NCBI GenBank assembly: GCA_022828225.1
Contig: JAJEJG010000006.1
Location: 62,001-126,000 of the forward strand
Origin: Nitrospirales bacterium
GTDB lineage: Bacteria; Nitrospirota; Nitrospiria; Nitrospirales; UBA8639
Reading direction: 5' to 3'
DNA: 64,000 nt
The notes beneath the pieces are model-generated. The model was given only the letters and a program-made list of their open reading frames with translations, was not told the DNA's origin and did no database searches. Numbering within the stretch: position 1 is the stretch's first letter; each line of letters opens with the position of its first letter. Shown piece by piece: positions 57,656-64,000 of the stretch. The position numbers and the translations under genes were made by a program.

Positions 57656-57682
57656 CAGATTCCGGTGTCCTGCAACAAGAGA

Positions 57683-58111
57683 TTATTCGTCGGACGAACG
57701 GGCGTCGCCGTCAATATGAACGTACGGCTCGAGTTGCGCAAACCGTTTCGCGCCAATGCCTTTCACGTGTTGAATATCACGAACAGAGCCGAATGTTCCA
57801 TGCGCTTGGCGGTGTCGAATGATTCGCTCAGCCAGCACCGGCCCGATTCCCGGCAGACGCCGCAACTCCTCCGCCGACCCGCGATTAACGTCGACGCGGC
57901 CAACGCCCGCAACGATCACGGTGACCGATTGAGGCGAGTGTTCCGCCGACGCATCAGCCTGCCGCACGGACAAGGCATCGGATGGAGCAGATTGGGACGG
58001 ACGTTCCAAGAGACCCGCAAACGACAGAACCCCCATGGTCCCGGCAAGGAACAGGAGTTTGACTCCGAACGAGCAGATCGTTGGATACTTCTTGATCGAC
58101 CACGCTTCCAT
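57683..58111 (-). CDS. comEA: ComEA-family helix-hairpin-helix DNA-binding protein
   Basis: A 142-residue protein with an N-terminal membrane anchor (FGVKLLFLAGTMGVLSFAGL), a spacer of low order, and a C-terminal pair of helix-hairpin-helix motifs: VDVNRGSAEELRRLPGIGPV and RDIQHVKGIGAKRFAQLEPY. ComEA binds DNA in the periplasm for natural uptake; other com genes are absent here, so this could be a relative with another task. The start overlaps the lpdA stop (TGATG). Confidence 0.85.
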   Translation of the reverse strand: MEAWSIKKYPTICSFGVKLLFLAGTMGVLSFAGLLERPSQSAPSDALSVRQADASAEHSPQSVTVIVAGVGRVDVNRGSAEELRRLPGIGPVLAERIIRHRQAHGTFGSVRDIQHVKGIGAKRFAQLEPYVHIDGDARSSDE

Positions 58112-59514
58112 CAGGGTCGTTTCCCGGCATGGTGAATCGCCATGCCTTCGACGTCCTCGAAAGCCTCCATCAAGGCTTCAGCGCGAGTCGGATGCGCGTG
58201 GATCATATCGGCCACGTCCCGGGCCTTGGCATTCAACTGCATGGCCAGTGCCGCTTCATGAACCAAGTCCGCCGCATGGGCTCCAACCAAATGCGTCCCC
58301 AACACGCGATCCGTTTGCGGGTCGGCCAGGATTTTCACCAACCCGACCGTATCGCCGACGGCATGGGCCTTGCCCAAGGCATTATATCGAAAACGTCCGA
58401 TTTTGGGGGCAATGCCTCGTTCACGAATTTGTCCCTCGGTCAAGCCGACCCGCCCGATTTCCGGCAGCGTAAAGATGCCGGCCGGCACCACGTCATAGTT
58501 CATGGGTTTCACGTTCCCCATGATGTTGTCCACGGCAATTTTACCCTGGGCCGACGCGACGTGCGCCAACATCGCCTTCCCCGTCACGTCACCAATGGCA
58601 TACACGCCCGGCACGTTCGTTTCCAGGTGGTCGTCGATTGCGATCTCGCCTTGGTCGCCAAGCTTGACGCCGGCGTCTTCCAACCCGATTCCCGTCGTAT
58701 TATAGCGCCGGCCCGCCGAGACCAGGACCGCGTCACAAGACAACCGCTCGCCGTCGGCCAATTCCGAGGAGATACCCGCGTCCGTTTTTTCGGCGGACTT
58801 CACCGAGTTCCCGGTGAGGATTCGCACCTGACGTTTCTTCAACTCGCGTTCGATAAACGCCGAGATCTCCTCATCTTCCAACGGCAACAAGCGGGACAGC
58901 ATTTCCACGACCGTCACGTGCGACCCCAACCCGGCGTACAGGGAGGCGAACTCACACCCTTCGACTCCCCCGCCGACGATGAGCAAGCGTCCGGGTATTC
59001 GAGGGATCTCCAGGGCTTCCTGGCTCGTCATGATGTCGTACCCGTCCACGGGAAACATCGGAAGGTCCGGCCGCGATGAACCCGTCGCGATGACGATGTC
59101 ATCCGCCTGGACCAGGGTTTCAGCACCATCGGCAAGAGACACCCGCACCGTCCGGTCATTCACCAGTCGCCCCGTCCCCTGGACGTGCGACACCCCCCAG
59201 TGTTTCAACAACGTGGCAATGCCCTTGACCAGCCCGCCGACCACCCGGTTCTTTCTCGCCACCATTTGCGCCGGGTCATAGGCCGGCGGTTCGGAGAGTT
59301 GCAGGCCAAGTTCGTGCGCCTTTTTCAGCTTTTCACCCAGTTCGACGACCGACAGCAACGCCTTGCTGGGGATGCAGCCCCAATTCAGGCACACGCCGCC
59401 CAGTGCCCGGTTCTCGATGACCGTCACCCTGGCCCCGAGTTGGGCCGCGCGAATAGCCGCCACGTACCCGCCGGGACCCGCGCCGAGAATGGCAATATGT
59501 TTGGGGCGAGACAT
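58111..59514 (-). CDS. lpdA: Dihydrolipoyl dehydrogenase
   Basis: A 467-residue FAD-dependent E3 enzyme of the glycine cleavage system and 2-oxoacid dehydrogenases. It has the FAD loop IAILGAGPGGYVAAIRAAQL, the redox disulfide GGVCLNWGCIPSKALLSVVE, the NAD fold LLIVGGGVEGCEFASLYAGL, VYAIGDVTGKAMLAHVASAQ and the C-terminal catalytic base region HAHPTRAEALMEAF (the usual HP pair). The ATG at 59514 follows three bases after a mobile-element end that supplies AGAGG. gcvH is directly upstream, so E3 and H protein are probably expressed together. Confidence 0.95.
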   Translation of the reverse strand: MSRPKHIAILGAGPGGYVAAIRAAQLGARVTVIENRALGGVCLNWGCIPSKALLSVVELGEKLKKAHELGLQLSEPPAYDPAQMVARKNRVVGGLVKGIATLLKHWGVSHVQGTGRLVNDRTVRVSLADGAETLVQADDIVIATGSSRPDLPMFPVDGYDIMTSQEALEIPRIPGRLLIVGGGVEGCEFASLYAGLGSHVTVVEMLSRLLPLEDEEISAFIERELKKRQVRILTGNSVKSAEKTDAGISSELADGERLSCDAVLVSAGRRYNTTGIGLEDAGVKLGDQGEIAIDDHLETNVPGVYAIGDVTGKAMLAHVASAQGKIAVDNIMGNVKPMNYDVVPAGIFTLPEIGRVGLTEGQIRERGIAPKIGRFRYNALGKAHAVGDTVGLVKILADPQTDRVLGTHLVGAHAADLVHEAALAMQLNAKARDVADMIHAHPTRAEALMEAFEDVEGMAIHHAGKRP

Positions 59515-59517
59515 CAA

Positions 59518-59659
59518 GGAACCTCTGATTTATGGTGATAGCGGGATGCAGGGCAAGGCGTCCCGGAGCGAAACCCGAGGCTTATCATGGAGATAGGTAA
59601 GGGTTGAGCAAGGACACAACGCAGCCATGCGCCCGATAGTGCAAGAAATCAGAGGTTCC
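59518..59659. mobile_element. 142-base MITE-like element with 14-base inverted ends
   Basis: The ends GGAACCTCTGATTT (59518-59531) and AAATCAGAGGTTCC (59646-59659) are perfect inverted repeats. The element fills the gap between the gcvH stop and the lpdA start. There is no coding frame inside, and no target duplication is clear. It resembles non-autonomous insertion-sequence derivatives; the parent element is not in the window. Confidence 0.82.
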
Positions 59660-60052
59660 CTAACTCTGCGAGGAAAGAAACTCCTCATACTGCGAAGCCG
59701 TCATCAAGGCGTCAACGTCCACGGGATTCGCCAATTCGATCACGGCGATCCATCCTTTTCCATAAGGATCCCGGTTCAGGTATTCCGGATGGTCCTGCAA
59801 TTCATCGTTCACTTCTATGATTTTCCCGCTGACCGGGGAGTACAGGCTGGACGTCGCTTTGGTCGATTCCACCTCGCCGATTTCCTGATTCGCGGTCATT
59901 TCGGTATCGACTTTCGGTAAATCCACGAACACCACGTCACCCAGGGCATCTTGCGCAAAGTCGCTTATCCCCAACGTGACCTTTTGCCCGTCGAGCCGCA
60001 CCCATTCATGTTCTTTATGATAGCGTAAATCTTCAGGAATCAATCCCGACAT
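59660..60052 (-). CDS. gcvH: Glycine cleavage system H protein
   Basis: A 130-residue lipoylated carrier shuttling the aminomethyl group. It has YHKEHEWVRLDGQKVTLGIS, GDVVFVDLPKV, the lipoyl-lysine in IGEVESTKATSSLYSPVSGK and a family C-terminus (ASQYEEFLSS). The ATG at 60052 has GGAG seven bases upstream and gives the expected length. P and T protein genes are absent from the window, so H protein may serve here in lipoylation or be fed by distant genes. Confidence 0.95.
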   Translation of the reverse strand: MSGLIPEDLRYHKEHEWVRLDGQKVTLGISDFAQDALGDVVFVDLPKVDTEMTANQEIGEVESTKATSSLYSPVSGKIIEVNDELQDHPEYLNRDPYGKGWIAVIELANPVDVDALMTASQYEEFLSSQS

Positions 60053-60110
60053 TCTCTGCTCCCCCATTCTTGCTTGGCAAAACTTTTCTTAAATGAGGGG
60101 CCGCTGTTTG

Positions 60111-61544
60111 TCAAGGAACGGCAGGGCGTTCATAGAGACGGCCGACTCCTTCGGGTAACATGGGCGATTGTCTATAATTGGACCCGGACCGGAGGGCCAT
60201 GATGGTCCAGATTCTTTCGGGCTTGCCGAGATGTTCAACCATCTCCGCGACGGCGGTCGCGCCATCGTTCTTTTCCGACCATTCCGGGGACGACCCTTGG
60301 GAAATTGAATGGACGACCGTCGGGTCCGGTCCTTCAACCTTGATCAAAAATATGTCGAACGGCTCACGTGCCACGTCGCCCCAGTCTTCGGCAAAATGAA
60401 TCAATCCTCGTACGGGGGCAGTCACGCTTTGAGGGTGCAGCGTCACGCCAAACTCAAGATGAGGGAGACGAACGCGCAACGTCTGAACCAAGCTTCGGAT
60501 GATTCGCAGCCGTTCCCTCGCTTTCCATCCGGCCCATTTCCAGAACACGGCCGGAAGGCGCACAACGGACTCGAAGTCAGCGGGAAACACTGTTCGGGCG
60601 TCGCTGAACATGCGAACCGGATCAAAGGCCACGTCGAATTCCCGGGAAAAGAGCCGCACGGCCAAAGGATTGAACCCTTCAGACAGCCCCACGGGAACCT
60701 CGTTCCGAATTACCACACCCGTTAGCGGTAGATCACGGAGCCGGGAAAACCACTTCACGAGAAAAGCCTGGTAGCCTCCCAAATGCAACGAATAATAGGA
60801 CGAACGGCGCAACGTTCCCGATGACGGGTCATAAACCCAATCTTTCCATTTATTCGAATCAGATTCCCGGGCGAACTGTCCCAGACACCTGAGCGTCACG
60901 CCGAGATAGACGGCTTTCTCCCGAAAATGCAAATGCTCAACAGCGGAGCGCATCGCATCAAACGAGAACGATTGTCGGCTGTCCGACGGGACTCCGTCGA
61001 CGCGGCATGGAACATCCAAAAGAATCGTGTCACCTGCGATGTCCCGGCTTTCCGAGAGCGCGAGATCCACGTCAGCGGGCGTTTGGATGGAGCCAAGAGG
61101 GAGTAGAACTCCTTTTCCGGCTCCATCCGCCATCGATTTGCCCAGGCGTTCCTCAAGTTGCGCCGCGCGGTATCGGGCATCTGTCTGATACACGTTCCAG
61201 GTGGGCGCGTCGGCCAAATAACGCAGGTGCTCGACGGCGGAAGGCAGTCTTCCCGTCTTCTGATACGCCCGAGCCAACCACCAGCGGACTTCCAGCGATC
61301 GAGGCGATTCCGGATGCATACGCAAGAACCGGTTCAACAACTGCACCGCCGTCGAATAATCGGCTCGCAGAAAAGCCTGTTGCGCCTGTTGCAATGAAAG
61401 TTTTTCGGTTTCATCACGTAATGCCTGCCCGCCCAAGTCCGGACCTGCGAACCGGACACACCCGCTTACCAACAAGAGAGCGGACAGCATGATGATGAAA
61501 CGCAAATGTGGAAACGACATCGACATGTGGAGATGCATTGCCAA
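60111..61544 (-). CDS. Lipoprotein with TPR-like repeats and a TIM-barrel-like domain
   Basis: A 477-residue lipoprotein. The signal (LRFIIMLSALLLVSGCVRFA) has a lipobox LVSGC, so it should be anchored in the inner or outer membrane. Residues 50-135 look like two to three tetratricopeptide helices (AQQAFLRADYSTAVQLLNRF, ARAYQKTGRLPSAVEHLRYL). The rest (about 200-450) has strand-helix alternation with VYLGVTLRCLGQFARES, LTGVVIRNEVPVGLSEGFNP and FGVTLHPQSVTAPVRGLIHF, weakly like the glycoside-hydrolase half of PgaB. No catalytic residues can be named with confidence. It lies between ndk and gcvH on the minus strand. Confidence 0.7.
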   Translation of the reverse strand: MAMHLHMSMSFPHLRFIIMLSALLLVSGCVRFAGPDLGGQALRDETEKLSLQQAQQAFLRADYSTAVQLLNRFLRMHPESPRSLEVRWWLARAYQKTGRLPSAVEHLRYLADAPTWNVYQTDARYRAAQLEERLGKSMADGAGKGVLLPLGSIQTPADVDLALSESRDIAGDTILLDVPCRVDGVPSDSRQSFSFDAMRSAVEHLHFREKAVYLGVTLRCLGQFARESDSNKWKDWVYDPSSGTLRRSSYYSLHLGGYQAFLVKWFSRLRDLPLTGVVIRNEVPVGLSEGFNPLAVRLFSREFDVAFDPVRMFSDARTVFPADFESVVRLPAVFWKWAGWKARERLRIIRSLVQTLRVRLPHLEFGVTLHPQSVTAPVRGLIHFAEDWGDVAREPFDIFLIKVEGPDPTVVHSISQGSSPEWSEKNDGATAVAEMVEHLGKPERIWTIMALRSGSNYRQSPMLPEGVGRLYERPAVP

Positions 61545-61547
61545 CGT

Positions 61548-61973
61548 TCAGCAACCGGATTGCAAATCCATGCCGGGGAAAAAATATCCTATTTCGAACC
61601 GGGCTGTTTCAGGAGAATCCGATCCGTGAACCGCATTGGCCTCGATTGAGGCTCCATGAACCGCTCGAATCGTTCCGGGTTCCGCTTTTTGAGGATCGGT
61701 GGCTCCCATCAGGTCCCGGTTTGCCTGGATTGCGTTTTCCCCTTCGAGGACAATGACGACCGAAGGCCCCGAGGACATGAACGCGGTCAGTTCGTGAAAA
61801 AACGGACGTTCACTATGGACGGCGTAGAATCCTTCAGCAATCGGTTTGGATAAACTCATCATTTTCATGGCAATCGGGTGAAGCCCCGCGGTTTCATATC
61901 TCTGAATGACGTCGCCGACAACCTGTTTTTTTACGGCGTCAGGTTTAATAATCGCTAACGTTCGTTCGACCAT
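61548..61973 (-). CDS. ndk: Nucleoside diphosphate kinase
   Basis: A 141-residue enzyme that passes phosphate between nucleoside di- and triphosphates. The opening [20 protein letters not shown], the [20 protein letters not shown] region, [20 protein letters not shown] and the active-site histidine in [20 protein letters not shown] are all present. The gene is followed closely by the lipoprotein gene on the same strand. Upstream, 61974-62262, nothing convincing is seen. Confidence 0.96.
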   Translation of the reverse strand: MVERTLAIIKPDAVKKQVVGDVIQRYETAGLHPIAMKMMSLSKPIAEGFYAVHSERPFFHELTAFMSSGPSVVIVLEGENAIQANRDLMGATDPQKAEPGTIRAVHGASIEANAVHGSDSPETARFEIGYFFPGMDLQSGC

Positions 61974-62262
61974 CCTTGTTCATCCTTTCTTCATTGACCC
62001 ATTCGGAATCTGTTGGTAATCGCGCTCGCTCATGCTCATCCTGAACTCCGCGTAGACTAACACTTTCGAGCGGAAGAACACCAAGTGCATCCAACTTAAC
62101 TGATCCCGATCGATGACCCTGACCGCTTTCCGGTTGAGGGTATTCGGCATTCTCCAAACCGTTCACATCGAAAAGGGGCTTGCGATTGACACCTGATCCA
62201 TGCAAGGATGAAGATCCGAATCGGCCTTGGGGCTCAAGCCTCCTTGAGCAACGAGCAGTGCT

Positions 62263-63039
62263 ATGATGACGTTTTCATCGAAACTCCGTCCCGCAAAGTC
62301 AGGTGTTTTGCAGGCGGCAGCTGTTATTGGTAATAGTATAGTTGCGTCTGCAGTCCTCTTAAGCATCATGGCAGGGGCATCGTTGATCGTTCCCGGCACC
62401 GAGCCCGGGTCTCCCGCCGATCCCGAACCCACAACCGTCAAACACGCGCCCGCTCCGGTCGCCTCCAATCTCCCCTTGTGGGAAAAAGTGCGTTTCCAGC
62501 GACATATTGAAACTCGCTTGCCGCAGTATCGACGGCAATTTGAAGGCGTCGCAAAGGCCTACAATATTTCCTGGACGTTACTCGCGGCCCAAGCGTATCA
62601 GGAATCACGTTGGGATCCACATGCCGTCAGCCCGACCGGCGTTCGAGGCATCATGATGCTGACCCGCGATACCGCGTCGTCCCTGGGCATCCAAAATCGG
62701 GAAGACCCGACCAAAAGCATTGTCGGCGGAGCCCGGTATTTTCGGAATCTGGAAAAACGACTTCCCCGTCACATCGGAAAAACGGATCGCATTGCGATTG
62801 CCCTGGCGGCCTATAACGTGGGCATGGGACACATCAAGGACGCGCAATTCCTGGCGCGCCGGATGGGCAAGAACCCCTATGCATGGAATGATCTCAAAAC
62901 CACGCTCCCCCTCTTGACCCAAAAATCCTACTACCAAACCTTGCCATACGGGTATGCTCGCGGTTGGGAGCCCGTTCGATACGTGAAACGCATCCGCGCC
63001 TACCACGCCCTGCTGGAGCAATACCTCCGCCAAATCTGA
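62263..63039 (+). CDS. Lytic transglycosylase (SLT/MltF-like catalytic domain)
   Basis: A 258-residue cell-wall enzyme that cleaves glycan strands with anhydro ring formation. The N-terminus has a hydrophobic anchor (NSIVASAVLLSIMAGASLIV). The catalytic domain (about residues 95-250) has the glutamate in LLAAQAYQESRWDPHAVSPT, GVRGIMMLTRDTASSLGI, GGARYFRNLEKRL and ALAAYNVGMGHIKDAQFLAR. This matches the C-terminal domain of MltF; the periplasmic solute-binding half of MltF is missing. The ATG choice is one of two adjacent codons. Confidence 0.9.
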   Translation: MMTFSSKLRPAKSGVLQAAAVIGNSIVASAVLLSIMAGASLIVPGTEPGSPADPEPTTVKHAPAPVASNLPLWEKVRFQRHIETRLPQYRRQFEGVAKAYNISWTLLAAQAYQESRWDPHAVSPTGVRGIMMLTRDTASSLGIQNREDPTKSIVGGARYFRNLEKRLPRHIGKTDRIAIALAAYNVGMGHIKDAQFLARRMGKNPYAWNDLKTTLPLLTQKSYYQTLPYGYARGWEPVRYVKRIRAYHALLEQYLRQI

Positions 63040-63063
63040 CGATTCTCCGAAATTGGAGAACCT

Positions 63064-63343
63064 ATGAATACGGAAGACATGGAAGGAATCAAACGCTATT
63101 TTGGCGTTGTTGCCGAAGGACTTCGACACGATCTCCAGCAAGTAGCCGAAGGCCACCAGGTCATCCTTACTCAGGCTCAACAGTTTCGGGAAGAGGTTCA
63201 GGAGGAATTTAAAGAAGTTAAGGCATTAATAAAGTTTTCTTTTGTCTTTTGCAGAGTTGGATAATCGAATCCAATCGCTTGTTGAAACGGACGTGGGTAT
63301 TCTCAAGGCAAGACTCGATCGCCTTGAAGCTCAACAAAGATAG
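63064..63343 (+). pseudogene. Small coiled-coil protein gene frameshifted by a 7-base tandem duplication
   Basis: The frame opens MNTEDMEGIKRYFGVVAEGL, then HDLQQVAEGHQVILTQ and EEFKEVKALIKFSF, and stops at 63264. The natural end, ELDNRIQSLVETDVGILKAR then LDRLEAQQR, lies in another frame to 63343. TCTTTTG is tandemly duplicated at 63238-63251; removing one copy joins both parts as KFSFAELDNRI. Such small heptad-patterned proteins are, from memory, common in Nitrospira genomes. An active protein of about 90 residues probably existed until recently. Confidence 0.8.
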
Positions 63344-63373
63344 TCTCCCCCGATCAACGTTTTTGATCGTCCA

Positions 63374-64000
63374 TGAACGCTTCCTCTCCGATTCAGGAAC
63401 TGAAGGCGAGGCTTGCACGCGCCACCGCCGTGACGGTCCTAACCGGAGCCGGCATTTCCGCGGACAGCGGAGTGCCGACCTTTCGAGGTGCAGATGGGAT
63501 GTGGAAGGACCACCGGCCCGAAGAGCTGGCCTCACCCGACGCTTTTGCCCGCAATCCCAAACTCGTCTGGGAATGGTACAACTGGCGCCGCGAACTCATT
63601 GCAACCAAACATCCGAACCCGGCCCATGCCGCCCTGGTGGAACTGGAGCACAGGATGCAAAACTTCTGGCTCATCACGCAAAACGTCGATGGGCTCCACC
63701 TGTCAGCCGGATCTCAACGCCTGTCGGAAATTCACGGCAATATTTGGAAAGTGCGTTGCACGCAATGCGGACGGGTGACGGTCAATCGCGACGTCCCCAT
63801 CGCCATCCTGCCCGAATGTACAACCTGCCGAGGACTGCTCCGTCCTCACATCGTCTGGTTTGGAGAATCCCTGGCTGCTGAAGATTTACAAAAAAGTTTC
63901 GACGCGTTGCGCAATTGCGAAGTGCTCCTGATTATCGGCACGTCCGGGGTGGTCTATCCGGCCGCGTCTTTCGGGCCCATAGCCAAAGACAATGGCGCCT
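63374..64000 (+). CDS. cobB: NAD-dependent protein deacylase (sirtuin), cut by the window end
   Basis: The first 209 codons of a sirtuin that removes acyl groups from lysines using NAD. It shows VTVLTGAGISADSGVPTFRG, the LITQNVDGLH motif, the catalytic histidine in LSEIHGNIWKVRC, the zinc cysteines CTQCG and CTTCRG, then LRPHIVWFGESL and LLIIGTSGVVYPAASF. The last visible residues are near AKDNGA, so about 30-40 codons are probably missing on the right. No strong ribosome-binding site is seen. The bacterial CobB class is the best match. Confidence 0.93.

Noticed and set aside
61945-62205. 86-codon minus-strand frame upstream of ndk
   Set aside because: It overlaps the ndk start, has odd composition and no family resemblance.

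Overview
The window is a compact bacterial chromosome segment, about 55-58% GC by eye, with genes on both strands, small gaps and three single tRNA genes. LptF/LptG, LpxD, KdsC, RlpA and an outer-membrane beta-barrel protein show a Gram-negative (LPS-bearing) cell. The gene set (NtrYX, Amt/PII/glutamine synthetase type I, archaeal-type class I FBP aldolase with class I FBPase, squalene/phytoene synthase, cupredoxins, DUF3108, DUF1844) fits Nitrospirota, for example a Nitrospira relative. That placement is inference; no rRNA or marker gene confirms it.

Nitrogen block (0.3-19 kb). An unusual glutamine synthetase adenylyltransferase is encoded as two separate, divergently transcribed single-domain proteins: a deadenylylase-like half (314-1906, minus) and an adenylyltransferase-like half (1982-4270, plus). 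The second carries two N-terminal ACT-like domains. Next comes one minus-strand cluster read as porin, amt, PII, amt, glnA; glnA keeps the adenylylation tyrosine (Tyr397) and PII keeps the uridylylation tyrosine (Tyr51). A divergent beta-helix protein, an Rrf2 regulator with a perfect palindrome at its start, purN, a TrmA-family RNA methyltransferase, ntrX-ntrY and a DUF1844 gene follow.

Central housekeeping block (19-40 kb). It holds mazG, a membrane rhodanese, alanine and glutamate dehydrogenases, small Fe-S proteins, squalene/phytoene synthase coupled to a cupredoxin, htpX, a PAP2 phosphatase, tatD, a NYN-domain RNase, an AMIN-type amidase, truA, aldolase, cysE, ispF, a frameshifted rlpA, ispD, a PIN-TRAM protein, FBPase and a DUF3108 protein.

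Accessory island (40.2-48.5 kb). A type III-like restriction-modification locus has mod and res separated by two extra genes: an uncharacterised membrane-anchored coiled-coil protein and an AbiJ-like abortive-infection protein. The mod gene carries an in-frame amber codon and a central AT-rich segment, and a degenerate copy of its 3' end lies beyond the coiled-coil gene. This is the best candidate for an undescribed defence arrangement.

Envelope and metabolism block (49-64 kb). It holds phosphohexomutase, kdsC, lptF-lptG-lpxD, yacG, tyrS, comEA, lpdA-gcvH, a TPR lipoprotein, ndk, a lytic transglycosylase, a small gene frameshifted by a 7-bp duplication, and a sirtuin cut by the window end.

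Several short interspersed repeat families fill many intergenic gaps. In two places a repeat has entered coding sequence in frame (fbp and mod), and in two places a repeat seems to supply the ribosome-binding site of the next gene (lptG and lpdA). The 289-base gap before the transglycosylase (61974-62262) holds nothing recognisable.
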